DNA of 64,000 nt from Pseudomonas fluorescens. Lineage in GTDB: Bacteria; Pseudomonadota; Gammaproteobacteria; Pseudomonadales; Pseudomonadaceae. The translations under genes were made by a program, and so were the position numbers. Below are positions 23,809 to 33,879 of this stretch, in pieces. Every line of letters starts with the position of its first letter. Within the stretch, counting starts at the first letter, position 1. The stretch covers positions 5,952,001-6,016,000 of the forward strand of contig NZ_CP038438.1 of assembly GCF_004683905.1 (NCBI RefSeq). The letters are read 5' to 3'. Under the pieces are notes generated by a model, which worked only from the letters and a program-made list of their open reading frames with translations, was not told the origin of the DNA and searched no databases.

Positions 23809-25851
23809 TTAGCCAGAAAAATTAAGCATCCGCTTCGGTTTGCGTTTGATCTTCTCTTCAGACGCATTCAACAACGCCTGATCCATCAAACTCCCCGCCT
23901 TATCCTTATCCGCCGCCCCCGGCAGTACCGGCGGTTTAATCCCGATCCCAGTCCCACTCCCCGGCGAGCCCCCGGCATTAATCTTCACCACCGGCCCAAC
24001 CACCGTCACACCACCGCCATCGAGTTTGATAAAGCTCCCACCCCCAAGAATGGTCAGCTCCGTCCCCGCCTCGATAACAATCTTGTCCCCAGCCTTGAGG
24101 TGAATCTCTTTGCCCACGCTGGTCAGTTGCGCCGTGCCCAGTTTCACATGCTGGTTCTGCCCAACCGTGAGGTGATCATCCAGCTTCGCTTCAACTTTGC
24201 GGTCGGAAATCGTGGTGCGGTGTTCTTCAGCCTTGAGCTCGGTGTAAGTGTTCTTCACCACGGTGTCGTGACGTTCGTTGCCGACACGAATCTTCTGGTC
24301 GTGCTCGATGTTCTCGTCCCAGTCGCGCTGGGCGTGGATGTAGATCTGCTCCGCACCTTTCTTGTCTTCGATGCGCAGTTCGTTGTAACCGCCGCCACCC
24401 GGGGAGCTGAGGGTTTTGAAGACGCTGCGGGTTTTGTTTGCCGGCAGGGCGTACGGCACCGGGTTTTCCTTGTGGTACAGGCAGCCGGTGACGAGGGGTT
24501 GGTCGGGGTCGCCTTCGAGGAAGGTGACGAGGACTTCCATGCCGACGCGCGGAATGCTGATCGCACCGTAGCGGTCGCCGGCCCAGGAGCTGGAGACGCG
24601 TAGCCAGCAGCTGGTTTTGTCGTCGGCGAGGCCTTCGCGGTCCCAGTGGAACTGGACTTTGATGCGGCCGTATTGGTCGCAGTGGATTTCTTCGCCTTTG
24701 GGGCCGGTGACCATGGCGGTCTGGCTGCCGAGCACGCGTGGTTTCGGGTGTTCGAGGGCTGGACGGTAGAACACGTCCCACGGGGTGGCGAGGAAGGTGT
24801 TGCGATAGCCCTGGTGGAAGTCGTCCTTGTTGTCGGTGGTGTCGCTGGTCACGCCTTCTTCGAGGACTTGCGGCTGTTTGCCTTCGTGGAAGATTTCGGT
24901 GAGCAGCCACAGGTCGTTCCACTCGCTGCGCGGGTGGTCGGACAGGGCCATGAAGTGGCCGCTGACCAGTTTGGTCTGGTCGCCGCGACCTTCGGCCTGG
25001 CGGTAGTCGGCGCGGTGGCGTTCGAGGGCACGCTGGCTGAGGAACTTGCCGCGCGCACGGTCGATGAAGCGGCCCGGGTAGTCGTAGTCTTCGAGATCCG
25101 GTTCAGTGCTCTCGCCATCGGGTTTGTACGCGGCTTCCATTTGCAAGCGCGGTTTTTCAAAGTCGTAATCGCGGCGCGTGGTGCGGCTGGTGCGGGTTTC
25201 CAGGCGTAGCTTGAAGCCTTTGATCACCGGTTCTTCGGCGACCATGCCGCTGCCCTGTATGTAGGCGGTCGGCTGGCCGAGGTCGGGGAACACCGTCTGG
25301 TCGTCGCCGAACACCAGCAGGTGAGCTTTTTCGCTGTGCTGGAAGTGGTAGTGAATACCCTCCTCTTCGCATAGACGCTGGACGAAGTGCAGATCGGTTT
25401 CGTCGTACTGCACGCAGTAGTCGCGATCCGGGCACGGCTGGCTCAGCTGGAAGCTGTAGGCGTTGCCCTTGATCCCGTGTTCGTCGAGGATCAGCGCGAT
25501 GATTTTCGGCGCCGACATCTGCTGGTAGATGCGCTGGTTGGTGCGGTGATGCAGGTATTGCAGTTGCGGCACCAGCGAGACCTTGTAGCGGGTCAGGCGC
25601 TTGCCGGCATCGCCCTGGGCGACGCGGTAGATCTGGCCGTGAATGCCCGAGCCCTGTGGATCGAATGCGAGAAACGCCTGTTTGTGCAGGAGCTTTTCCA
25701 GATCCAGATCGGGGTTTTCGCTGACCAGTTCGAGGTCGAAACGAAACGGCTGGCTGATGCCTTCAGTGCCGGTGAACGACAGCACTTGCAGGTCGCCCAC
25801 GTAGTCTTCGACCTTGAGGCTGAAGTGGGTTTCGTTAGCTGGGTTGAACAT
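23809..25851 (-). CDS. vgrG: T6SS spike protein VgrG (TssI)
   Basis: 680 residues from the ATG at 25851 (FNPANETHFSLKVEDYVGDL follows), with GGGAG upstream; the open frame extends further but only over leader DNA. The gp27-like part includes KLLHKQAFLAFDPQGSGIHG and YCVQYDETDLHFVQRLCEEE, and the gp5-like part DQYGRIKVQFHWDREG and WAGDRYGAISIPRVGMEVLV. A beta-helical DUF2345/gp5 C-terminal stretch (KVEAKLDDHLTVGQNQHVKL) follows. It caps the Hcp tube and carries cargo. The effector gene directly follows. Confidence 0.96.
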   Translation of the reverse strand: MFNPANETHFSLKVEDYVGDLQVLSFTGTEGISQPFRFDLELVSENPDLDLEKLLHKQAFLAFDPQGSGIHGQIYRVAQGDAGKRLTRYKVSLVPQLQYLHHRTNQRIYQQMSAPKIIALILDEHGIKGNAYSFQLSQPCPDRDYCVQYDETDLHFVQRLCEEEGIHYHFQHSEKAHLLVFGDDQTVFPDLGQPTAYIQGSGMVAEEPVIKGFKLRLETRTSRTTRRDYDFEKPRLQMEAAYKPDGESTEPDLEDYDYPGRFIDRARGKFLSQRALERHRADYRQAEGRGDQTKLVSGHFMALSDHPRSEWNDLWLLTEIFHEGKQPQVLEEGVTSDTTDNKDDFHQGYRNTFLATPWDVFYRPALEHPKPRVLGSQTAMVTGPKGEEIHCDQYGRIKVQFHWDREGLADDKTSCWLRVSSSWAGDRYGAISIPRVGMEVLVTFLEGDPDQPLVTGCLYHKENPVPYALPANKTRSVFKTLSSPGGGGYNELRIEDKKGAEQIYIHAQRDWDENIEHDQKIRVGNERHDTVVKNTYTELKAEEHRTTISDRKVEAKLDDHLTVGQNQHVKLGTAQLTSVGKEIHLKAGDKIVIEAGTELTILGGGSFIKLDGGGVTVVGPVVKINAGGSPGSGTGIGIKPPVLPGAADKDKAGSLMDQALLNASEEKIKRKPKRMLNFSG

Positions 25852-25879
25852 AAAGCGCTCCCTGTTCGAATGTCGTCCG

Positions 25880-26881
25880 TTACGCCCGAAGTCGCAACCG
25901 TTGCAGCCAGGACGAAGTGGCGCCCAAGGCGTCACGCAATTGTTGGGCAGTGACGGTGCGTTCTGCCGCATTGAAGCTCAGCGCGGTTCGCAGCGCTGGC
26001 CAGCCGTGTTTCGGTAAGTTCGCCGGGGCTTGCAGCTCGCGCTCCAGGTGCTCGTCGCGGGCCTGGGTCGAGGGCAAGCGGCGGAACGGGTGTTTGCCGC
26101 TCGCCAGTTCATAGATCACGCAGGCCACGCCGTACACGTCCGCGCTGGCCGACAACGGTTGGCCCTCAAGCAGTTCGGGGGCGGCGTAGCCCGGGGTCCA
26201 GGCGTTGAAACGCTCGCGGCTCAGGTGCGGCAGGCCGGGCAACACGCCCTCGTCTGCCTGACCGAGACCGAAGTCGAACAGGCGCAGGCCGTCTTCGCTG
26301 AGCATGACGTTGCTCGGTTTCATGTCACCGTGCAGCACGCCGCGACGGTGGGCGTAGGCCAGCGTATCGAGCAGCGGCAGCGCGATGTCGCGCGTTTCTT
26401 TCCACGGCAGGCCGAGGGGCCGCTCGCAGAGCAATTTGTCCAGGGTCAGGCCACGCATGTATTCCATGGTGATGAAGGCCCGCTGGCAGTCGGTGTCGAC
26501 TTCAAAAGTATGTGCACGCACGACGTTGTCGTGGCGCAGGCGTCGGGTCAGGGCGAACTCGCTGTAGAGCAAGGCACTGGCGTCCGGCGATTCGGCAAAT
26601 TCTTCGCTGAGGATTTTCAGCGCAATGTAAGGGTCGGGATCGCCGAACTGTTCGTGCAGCAGATCTCGCGCCCGATAGACCGCGCCCATGCCGCCCGCCC
26701 CGAGCAGACGCTCGAGGTGGTAGCGGCCGGCGAGTACGTCCGGCAGTGCACCGATGCTGGCCTTGGTCGGCGCCAGCAGCGGCTCGGCGTTGTTTGCCTT
26801 GGCGAAGGCGAAGTAGGTCAGGTTGCTGGCCTGCTCTTCGCTCATCAGCAAATCATCGACTGAGGATTCGATTTCAGTCAT
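25880..26881 (-). CDS. stk1: T6SS-associated Ser/Thr protein kinase (Stk1/PpkA type)
   Basis: 333 residues, ATG at 26881 overlapping the phosphatase stop (ATGA). Kinase motifs: glycine loop GAGGMGAVYRA (61-71), catalytic Lys89 in IALKIL, HGDMKPSNVML with Asp186, and FDFG with Asp203. No membrane helix is visible, unlike PpkA. In HSI-II of P. aeruginosa a soluble kinase (Stk1) is paired with a phosphatase (Stp1) in this position, and such pairs tune T6SS activity, usually through the FHA protein. Fha is encoded upstream in the same cluster. Confidence 0.93.
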   Translation of the reverse strand: MTEIESSVDDLLMSEEQASNLTYFAFAKANNAEPLLAPTKASIGALPDVLAGRYHLERLLGAGGMGAVYRARDLLHEQFGDPDPYIALKILSEEFAESPDASALLYSEFALTRRLRHDNVVRAHTFEVDTDCQRAFITMEYMRGLTLDKLLCERPLGLPWKETRDIALPLLDTLAYAHRRGVLHGDMKPSNVMLSEDGLRLFDFGLGQADEGVLPGLPHLSRERFNAWTPGYAAPELLEGQPLSASADVYGVACVIYELASGKHPFRRLPSTQARDEHLERELQAPANLPKHGWPALRTALSFNAAERTVTAQQLRDALGATSSWLQRLRLRA

Positions 26882-27606
26882 TGGCGGATCACCACGGCAG
26901 TCAGGTTGTCCCGGGCGGCGCCACGCAGGGCGCCGTCGAACAGACGTTCCAGCGCCACGTGCGGCGCGCTGAGGCTGAGGGCGTTGCCGAGGGCATCGCT
27001 GCTCAGGCCCTGATACAAACCATCGCTGCACAACAAAAACGCATCGCCCGGATAGACCTCGAGTTCGAGGACATCCAGGGTCAGCTGTTCGGCCGCACCG
27101 ACGGCTCGGGTCAAGGCCTGAGCCGCCGGGTGCGCTGCCGCCTGTTCGACGCTCATCTGTTGCTCGTCGATCAGTTGCTGTTGCAGCGAATGATCCTTGG
27201 ACAGCTGATACAGCCGCTGCCCGCGCCACATATAGCAACGGCTGTCGCCAGCCCAGATGCAGGCCGCGCGATTGCCCTCCACCAGCAGCGCCACGACGGT
27301 GCTGCCCATGATGCTGTCGTGGCGTCCGGCGGTGACCGTCAACTCCTGCCCCAAGCGCCGGTTCAACCAGTGCAGGCACTGGCGGATGGCTTTGAGGCGT
27401 TCGTCGAAGTCCTCGTGCTGCGGCAGTTCAGCCAGGCTGGCGACGATCAGCTGGCTGGCGATGTCGCCACCCTGATGACCGCCCATGCCGTCCGCGACCA
27501 CCCACAGCCCCTGCTGTGGCGAGTCGAGGAAGGCATCTTCGTTGCGCGCCCGCACCTTGCCCGGGTCGGTACGCGCCGCGCTGCGCCAGGGACTGGCCAC
27601 CAGCAT
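26878..27606 (-). CDS. stp1: T6SS-associated PP2C/PPM protein phosphatase (Stp1/PppA type)
   Basis: 242 residues from ATG 27606, which overlaps the tssM stop by one base (TGATG). Longer in-frame starts lie inside tssM. PPM metal-binding motifs are present: RARNEDAFLDS, VVADGMGGHQGG, and the late FLLCSDGLYQGLSS and AARDNLTAVVIRQ. It reverses phosphorylation by the kinase encoded immediately after it. Confidence 0.93.
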   Translation of the reverse strand: MLVASPWRSAARTDPGKVRARNEDAFLDSPQQGLWVVADGMGGHQGGDIASQLIVASLAELPQHEDFDERLKAIRQCLHWLNRRLGQELTVTAGRHDSIMGSTVVALLVEGNRAACIWAGDSRCYMWRGQRLYQLSKDHSLQQQLIDEQQMSVEQAAAHPAAQALTRAVGAAEQLTLDVLELEVYPGDAFLLCSDGLYQGLSSDALGNALSLSAPHVALERLFDGALRGAARDNLTAVVIRQ

Positions 27607-30600
27607 CAGAGCTGCACCGGCATACGGAAGGTACGCAGCACGCCCATGTCGAACGGGTTCGGCGTGCGCTGGCTGGTCAGCAGGTAGTTGGCACGCAGGC
27701 CACCCACGTCGGCTTTCAGCACCAGCACGTCGCGACCGGTCAGATACTCGGTCTGCATCAGGTCGAACAGACGGAACAGCGACCATGGGCCGGAGTTCTT
27801 CTCGATGCCGATCGGACGCCCCGCCATCTTGTCCATCACCAGGCTGGTGCGACCGTCTTCAGCATCGGTCGGCCACTTGAACGTCATTGGCAGGATCGGA
27901 CCGTGGCGGTACTCCATGGTCTTGTCGCCGAACTTGAACTCGGAACGGCTCACCGCCGGATCGAGGGTGTACGGCTCCAGTTTGAACTGCACGGTCGGCT
28001 CGGCCGGGTTGATCGAGAAGAAGCTCTGGCGAATGGTCAGGGCTGCTGCCATCTGGTCGAGGTACATCTTCGACACCGGCAGGCTGTGACCGTCGACGCT
28101 GCGCATCCGGTAGTTGCCCGGATCACCGCTGACGAACGGACGCATGTAGCTGTCGAAGAAGCGATCGACGGTGCCTTGAGCGCGGAAGAACTCGCGGAAG
28201 TCGCTGATCGCCACGTCGCTGGTGCTGCTGGCGCTGAACGGATAACGCTTGCTGATGGTTTTGCCATACACGCTGTACAGCTCGTTCTGATAACGGCCGT
28301 TCAGGTATTGGTAAGCGTCGTTGAGCACCAGGCGCCACGAGTCTTCGGCCAGCACGTTGAACCACACGCTCAGCGGACGCGGCAGGCGACCCGAGGCCGC
28401 ACGCAGGTTGGTCAGCGCATCACGCTGGCCGCTCATGCGGGTTTTCGCCATTTCGAACGCGGCTTGTTCCGGCGTGCTGGAACGGGCCAGACCGGACAGT
28501 TGCAGTTGCAGGTCGTTGAGCGCGCTGATGGCCGGGGTCAGGTCAGCGGCCGGGCCGTTGTTGTCATCGAGCAAACGGTGCAGCGGCTCGAAGCGGCGTT
28601 GCAGCGACTTCTTCGCGGTGTCCGGCAGGCTTTTCGCCACGGCCATCGCCGAAGCCTTGTCGGCGACAGCCGAGGCCAGTTTGCCGACCTTGCCCAGTTT
28701 GCCCTTCTGCCCGGCCAGTGCATCGGCGGCATCACCGGCCTCATCCACCGGATCGGCAGCGGCCGGGAAGCGCGTGTTCTCGCGCACTTCAGTGAGCAAC
28801 GCCAGCACCGGCGAGTTGGCCGAAGTCAGGCCCGCCAGTTGCTCGGCGCCTTCACCGGCGTCGCTGATCGGCGGCAAGGCCACCTGGCCAACGGCTTCGC
28901 TCCAGTAGTTGGCGTAGTCGCGGAAGTACAGTTGCTCCAGCTCGACCATCAGGCGACGCAAGTCCATGTCGCTGATGCCCGCGCCTTCGCCCAGCACCCA
29001 GTTGTCACGCAGGATGTCGGTGACCAGCGCCGAACCCTGCACCGAGAAGTACTGCTGATAACCCTGCTGGGTGTAGAAGCCCGGGATCACGTATTCGGTG
29101 CCGATGAACAGCGAGCCTTGCGGGCCGAGGTGTTGGCTGAAACGGTACTCCGGCAGGTTGCGCGCCTGCTCGCGGAGCATGCGGTAAACCACGGTGGCCA
29201 GCGATTCGGCGCGCAGCACCTGACGTGCCTGAGTCACCAGTTGATCGTTCAGCGGGTAGATGAACGGCTGCTTCAGCAGGCGCTCAAGGTGAGTGTTCAG
29301 ACCATTCTGCACCGCGGTGTTGCCGGTGTAGCGCTGCGACCAGTCAGTGGCGACCCAGTCCTTGAGCCACACCGCGTCACGACGGTCTTTCATGTTCAGC
29401 ATCAGGTACGCACGCAGGCTGTTGAGCAGCTTGTCGCGGTCCTTCATGTTGGCGCGGATCTGCCCTTCGAGCATCGTCGCGACCCGTGGCAGCAATTGCG
29501 CTTCGAGCTCATGTTCGTAGGCTTGCTTGACCACCGGATTGACGTCTTCGCCCTGATACAGACCGCCACGCTCGTGGTACGAAACGTCGCCTTTCTTCGG
29601 GAACACCTGAGTTGCGGCATAGCTGGTGTCGAGGGTTTTCAGCACGCCCATCGCATCATCACGCGGGGTCAGCGCCGAACGCTGCTGAGTCCAGTTCTGC
29701 GCCAGCGTGCGCAGGTTTTCCAGACGCTCATAGTTGGCCGAGAAACCACCGGCCCAGAGCATGCCGAACAGCGCCAGTGCCGCCAGTGCGCCAACGTACA
29801 ACGCACGCTGACCCCAATGGATACGGCTGCGTTCGCGCTTGTCGAGGCCGGCCAGATCCGACTCGGGGAAAATCACCCGACTGAACAGATGATGGATGAA
29901 GCGCGAACGGCCACTGCGCAGGGTTGGCAGCACACCGGCATTCATGCCGAGGTTGGCGCCGATGCCGGCGGTGGTTGCGTCCATTTCCTGCGTCAGGTGC
30001 GGAGCGCTGGTCAGGTAGAAACCCCGCAGCAGCGACGCGCGCTGATACCGGTTGCCAGTGAACGCCATGTCGACGAACAGGCACAGGCGCTCACCGATCT
30101 GCCCCAGTTGATGCGGGAAGTCGAGGATGCGGCCACGGCGCTGGGTATCGCGCTCGGAGTGCATGCGCATGATCACCTGATTGTTCAGGCGCCGCAGCAG
30201 CTCTTCGAATTCGCCGCGCAGTACCGCGACGTCGGTGCCGACCTGATCCTTGCGGAAACTGGTGCCCAGCACCTGATCGCTTTCTTCGCGGGTCAGTTGA
30301 TCGAAGAACTCGTCGAAACCGAGCAGCTTGTCCGCCTTGCTCAGTACCAGATACACCGGCACATCGACGTGCAGTTTCTGATAGACGTCTTGCAGACGAC
30401 CGCGCACCTGGCGCGCCAGGGTGTCGATGTCCTGCTCGCTGCCACCGATCAGGGATTCCACCGGAATGGTCACCAGCACACCGTTCAACGGACGCCCGCG
30501 ACGACGCTTGCGCAGCAGTTCGAGCAGGGTGGTCCAGGCACTGCCGTCGACTTCCGCGTCCGGCTGGGTGGTGTAGCGCCCGGCGGTGTCGATCAGCACA

Positions 30601-31145
30601 CCGTGATCGGCGAAGTACCAGTCGCAATGACGGGTGCCGAGGGTGTCACGGGTCAGCTTGCGGTCGATCTTGTTGATCGGGAATTCCAGCCCGGAGAAGT
30701 CCAGCAGACTGGTCTTGCCGGAAGCCTGCGGACCGATCAGCAGGTACCACGGCAAATCGTTGCGCCAGCGTTCGCTGCGGCCGCGATACAGGCTCGAAGT
30801 CTTCAGGGTTTTCAGCGCGTCCTTGAAGCGCGCCTTCAACTCTTTCTGCTCTTCTTCGATCAGCTCGTCACGACGGATGCGATCCTGGCCATCTTCGGTT
30901 TCTTCGACGGCTTTCTTGCGGATGCCCGCGCGCCAGCTGACGAAGACCATGGTCAGGCCCCAGATCAGGAACAGCACGGCGATGGTCAGCAGACGCGAGG
31001 TCGCGCTTTCCCAGAACTTGTAGTCATCCACCGCCAACAATGGGCCGACGAACCACACCAGCAGCGCCACGAACAGCACCAGCAGCAGAGTCCAGACCCA
31101 GGTCTGGTGCAGGAAGGCGCCGACTTTCTTGAAAAACTTTTTCAT
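27606..31145 (-). CDS. tssM: T6SS membrane complex protein TssM (IcmF)
   Basis: 1179 residues from the ATG at 31145. N-terminal membrane segments (WVWTLLLVLFVALLVWFV; LLTIAVLFLIWGLTMVFV) are followed by a cytoplasmic NTPase-like region with an intact Walker A (GPQASGKTSLLDFSG), a third helix (ALYVGALAALALFGMLWAGG) and a large periplasmic part with the IcmF-related and DUF1215 regions. With TssL and TssJ it forms the trans-envelope complex. It starts 13 bases after the tssL stop. Confidence 0.97.
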   Translation of the reverse strand: MKKFFKKVGAFLHQTWVWTLLLVLFVALLVWFVGPLLAVDDYKFWESATSRLLTIAVLFLIWGLTMVFVSWRAGIRKKAVEETEDGQDRIRRDELIEEEQKELKARFKDALKTLKTSSLYRGRSERWRNDLPWYLLIGPQASGKTSLLDFSGLEFPINKIDRKLTRDTLGTRHCDWYFADHGVLIDTAGRYTTQPDAEVDGSAWTTLLELLRKRRRGRPLNGVLVTIPVESLIGGSEQDIDTLARQVRGRLQDVYQKLHVDVPVYLVLSKADKLLGFDEFFDQLTREESDQVLGTSFRKDQVGTDVAVLRGEFEELLRRLNNQVIMRMHSERDTQRRGRILDFPHQLGQIGERLCLFVDMAFTGNRYQRASLLRGFYLTSAPHLTQEMDATTAGIGANLGMNAGVLPTLRSGRSRFIHHLFSRVIFPESDLAGLDKRERSRIHWGQRALYVGALAALALFGMLWAGGFSANYERLENLRTLAQNWTQQRSALTPRDDAMGVLKTLDTSYAATQVFPKKGDVSYHERGGLYQGEDVNPVVKQAYEHELEAQLLPRVATMLEGQIRANMKDRDKLLNSLRAYLMLNMKDRRDAVWLKDWVATDWSQRYTGNTAVQNGLNTHLERLLKQPFIYPLNDQLVTQARQVLRAESLATVVYRMLREQARNLPEYRFSQHLGPQGSLFIGTEYVIPGFYTQQGYQQYFSVQGSALVTDILRDNWVLGEGAGISDMDLRRLMVELEQLYFRDYANYWSEAVGQVALPPISDAGEGAEQLAGLTSANSPVLALLTEVRENTRFPAAADPVDEAGDAADALAGQKGKLGKVGKLASAVADKASAMAVAKSLPDTAKKSLQRRFEPLHRLLDDNNGPAADLTPAISALNDLQLQLSGLARSSTPEQAAFEMAKTRMSGQRDALTNLRAASGRLPRPLSVWFNVLAEDSWRLVLNDAYQYLNGRYQNELYSVYGKTISKRYPFSASSTSDVAISDFREFFRAQGTVDRFFDSYMRPFVSGDPGNYRMRSVDGHSLPVSKMYLDQMAAALTIRQSFFSINPAEPTVQFKLEPYTLDPAVSRSEFKFGDKTMEYRHGPILPMTFKWPTDAEDGRTSLVMDKMAGRPIGIEKNSGPWSLFRLFDLMQTEYLTGRDVLVLKADVGGLRANYLLTSQRTPNPFDMGVLRTFRMPVQL

Positions 31146-31158
31146 CACACGTCCCTGT

Positions 31159-32034
31159 TTACGGCTGCGACTGCGGTTGCACCGCGGCCGGATCAAGCGG
31201 CTGATAAGGTTGCAGAACGGTGTCGCGCTGCTCGCCCAGGACCCAGGCGAAGCCCGAATACATCACCACCAGGCAGACCAGCGTGAACAGCACCACCATC
31301 CACGCCGGCACGATGCGCACCAGGTTGCGGCGCTGGTCGTTGAGGCCTTCCCAGTGCGGCGACAACTCGCGCGGCACGTCGCCACGCAACTGACGGATCT
31401 GCCGGTACAGGGCGTCGCGGATGCCTTCAAGCTCAAGCATGCCACGGGCCTGCACGCGGTACTTGCCCTCGAAACCAAGGGACAGGCACAGGTACATCAG
31501 CTCGAGCATCGGCAGGTGTTTGACCGGGTTCTTCGACAGCCGATCGAGCAGCTGGAAGAACTTCTCGCCACCGAACGTCTCGTTATGGAAGCTGCTGAGC
31601 AGGCTCATCTGCGACCACTCGCTTTCGTTGCCCCACGGCGTGGTCACCACAGCTTCGTCGACCACGGTGCAGAGCACGTAACGCGCGGCCATCACCTGGC
31701 TGCTTTCGGCGCCGTTGTGCAACGCGCGCACTTCAAACAGCTTGAGCCCGGCGGTCAGGCGCTCGTTGAGCGCGTAGAGGTCTTCGCGGGTTTCGCTGTG
31801 CTTGAGGCGCACCACTTCCGAGAGCAGTTCGGACGACGCCGCCACCAGCGAATTCAGGCTGATGTTGAACGCCTCCGCCGGGCGCAGGCGCGCGGCGTAG
31901 ATCATCCGTTCTTCCAGTTGCTCGAAGCGCGGCGGCGCGGCGAAGTCGGTCAGCGGACTGGCTGCCGGTCCGTGGCCCTGACGATCGAGCAGGACGGTTT
32001 TGTCGTCCTGGTTGTAATCCGTTTCCTTGATCAT
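31159..32034 (-). CDS. tssL: T6SS membrane complex protein TssL (DotU/IcmH)
   Basis: 291 residues. A cytoplasmic DotU domain (ARLRPAEAFNISLNSLVAAS, then VLCTVVDEAVVTTPWG, which is the family signature) is followed by one C-terminal membrane helix (WMVVLFTLVCLVVMYSGFAW) and a short periplasmic tail. There is no OmpA-like peptidoglycan-binding extension, so anchoring must come from another subunit. It starts 5 bases after the tssK stop. Confidence 0.96.
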   Translation of the reverse strand: MIKETDYNQDDKTVLLDRQGHGPAASPLTDFAAPPRFEQLEERMIYAARLRPAEAFNISLNSLVAASSELLSEVVRLKHSETREDLYALNERLTAGLKLFEVRALHNGAESSQVMAARYVLCTVVDEAVVTTPWGNESEWSQMSLLSSFHNETFGGEKFFQLLDRLSKNPVKHLPMLELMYLCLSLGFEGKYRVQARGMLELEGIRDALYRQIRQLRGDVPRELSPHWEGLNDQRRNLVRIVPAWMVVLFTLVCLVVMYSGFAWVLGEQRDTVLQPYQPLDPAAVQPQSQP

Positions 32035-32039
32035 GTCGG

Positions 32040-33371
32040 TCAGTTCCTGATGGCCCAGAATTTCAGTTCAAGCTCGGCGAATTCGCCGGACACGTGGAAC
32101 GCGAAGCCGCCGGAGCGCTCGAGTTGCGCCAGGTCTTCGGAACTGAGTTCGAGGATGAAGTAGGTTTTGTTCGAGTGGAACGCGATCTGCCGCGGGGCCA
32201 CCGGCAACGGTTTGACCTTGATCCCCGGCAAGTGCAGGTTGACCAGTTGGCGGATACGCTCCACCGGGCCGACCTTGAGGTGCGCCGGCAAGCGGTGGCG
32301 CAGTTCTTCGGAGTCGCAGTTGGCACTTGCCGCCAGCACGAACGATGCCGAGCCGAGCAGTTTGTGGTCGTGCAACGGCGACACGATGATGCCGTACTGA
32401 CGCGCTTGCAGGATCAACTCGATGGCGTGCTGTTCCAGCACCATCGACAGCACCTGACGAATCGCTTCCATCAGTTTGCGGAAGCTCGCGCCCTGATCGG
32501 CGTGGGAATAGCGGCTGTCCAGACGCGGGCGCTTGCTGTCGCTGGAGAAGGTCGCCAGATCACCGAGCATGGTCAGCAGCGTGCGGTACAACTCTTCCGG
32601 GTGCACCTGCTCCAGACCGAGGTAGTGGCGCAGCAGCAGTTCGGTACGGTTGATCAGTTGCAGCATCATGAAGTCACCGACTTCCGCGCCACCGACCTTG
32701 CCGTTGGAGCGGATCCGCTCGGCAATCGTGTCGCCCCGGTGGTTGAGCATGCTGATGACTTCTTTGAGGCACGACAGCAGATAGCTGGAAGCATGAGCCT
32801 GGATGTAGGTCGGCACGAAATCCGGATCGAGGCTGATCACGCCGTCCGGCGTGGTGTCGAGCACGTCGCAGATCTTCAGCTTCACGTAGGCCTGATCGCT
32901 CTGCTGCTCGCCGAGCAACAGTTTGAAGTCCGGGCGGCCACAGCTGACCTGGCTGGCGGAATCATCGCCGGCGTTGGAGTCGGCCACTTCGGCGTCGTAC
33001 GCGGTGTAACGTGCGAGCACGTCGGACTGCTCCGGGCGGCGCGCTTCGATGTGGTTACCGGTGACCAACGGCAGCGCCAGGTAAATCGGCGTGTTACCGG
33101 TGTTCGGCGGCACGTCCAGCGCCAGCGGCTCGGTGTTGCCGCCGAGTTCGAACAGGCTGCCGTCCGGCAGGATCCCCGAGGCGGCACTGATCACCAGTTT
33201 GCCCATGTTGAGGAACTGCAGGTCGATCTCCAGATTGAGGAAACCCCAGGTGTAGCCACCCAGCAACTGGGTGCGGGTTTTCATCTGGTGATCGTAATAG
33301 CGATCGTTGTGCTGGAAGTGCTGCGGCCGCAGCAACATGCCTTCCTGCCAAATGACTTTATGGGTATTCAT
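32040..33371 (-). CDS. tssK: T6SS baseplate protein TssK
   Basis: 443 residues, the usual TssK length. The N-terminal signature VIWQEGMLLRPQHFQHNDRY is diagnostic of the family. TssK joins the baseplate (TssEFG) to the TssLM membrane complex. It lies 2 bases behind tssJ and 5 before tssL. Confidence 0.97.
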   Translation of the reverse strand: MNTHKVIWQEGMLLRPQHFQHNDRYYDHQMKTRTQLLGGYTWGFLNLEIDLQFLNMGKLVISAASGILPDGSLFELGGNTEPLALDVPPNTGNTPIYLALPLVTGNHIEARRPEQSDVLARYTAYDAEVADSNAGDDSASQVSCGRPDFKLLLGEQQSDQAYVKLKICDVLDTTPDGVISLDPDFVPTYIQAHASSYLLSCLKEVISMLNHRGDTIAERIRSNGKVGGAEVGDFMMLQLINRTELLLRHYLGLEQVHPEELYRTLLTMLGDLATFSSDSKRPRLDSRYSHADQGASFRKLMEAIRQVLSMVLEQHAIELILQARQYGIIVSPLHDHKLLGSASFVLAASANCDSEELRHRLPAHLKVGPVERIRQLVNLHLPGIKVKPLPVAPRQIAFHSNKTYFILELSSEDLAQLERSGGFAFHVSGEFAELELKFWAIRN

Positions 33372-33373
33372 GT

Positions 33374-33874
33374 TCAGTCATCCGCCTTGGCGAGCGCTTC
33401 ATGGGTGTTGCGGATACCGGCCTGATCGAGGGTCAGATCGGCCTCGGTCAGCTCCAGCGGGGTGACCTGAACGGTGTAGCGCCACTTGGTTTCCGGCAGA
33501 TCGCGGTAGGCGGCGAGAACGCCGACGTAGCGGCTGCCCTCCTCCACGCTGAGTTTCATTTCCACGGTTTCACCCGGGCGCAGTTCGAGTTCTTCGCTGG
33601 CCACCAGATCCGGGTTGAGGGATTCCTTGGCGCGCTCGTAGAGGCTGAAGAAATCAGCGTTCTCGAAGGTCACCGGGTGCTTGAGCTCGAACAGGCGCAC
33701 GACGATCGGCGAAGGACGGCCGTTGAGGTCCGGGTTGAGCTGATCGCTGCCGGTCAGCTTCAGATTGATCTTGGTCACTTTCGAGTACGGCGACAGCGAC
33801 GAGCAACCGGCGAGCAGCACCAGCACGGTGAGCGCAGTCAGCGTCTTGAAAAAAGCGGTCGAGCGGCGAGACAT
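33374..33874 (-). CDS. tssJ: T6SS outer-membrane lipoprotein TssJ
   Basis: 166 residues from the ATG at 33874, chosen for AAGGA 8 bases upstream; earlier ATGs overlap the fha stop. Lipoprotein signal with lipobox LLAGCSS. The mature beta-sandwich contains KVTKINLKLTGSDQLNPDLN and SPIVVRLFELK, typical of TssJ. It anchors TssM to the outer membrane. Confidence 0.95.
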   Translation of the reverse strand: MSRRSTAFFKTLTALTVLVLLAGCSSLSPYSKVTKINLKLTGSDQLNPDLNGRPSPIVVRLFELKHPVTFENADFFSLYERAKESLNPDLVASEELELRPGETVEMKLSVEEGSRYVGVLAAYRDLPETKWRYTVQVTPLELTEADLTLDQAGIRNTHEALAKADD

Positions 33875-33879
33875 GCGCA

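Noticed and set aside
27516..31286. Very long plus-strand open frame (over 1200 codons) opposite tssM
   Set aside because: Antisense shadow of tssM in GC-rich DNA; no family, no ribosome binding site, composition rich in His/Gln/Arg typical of reverse frames.
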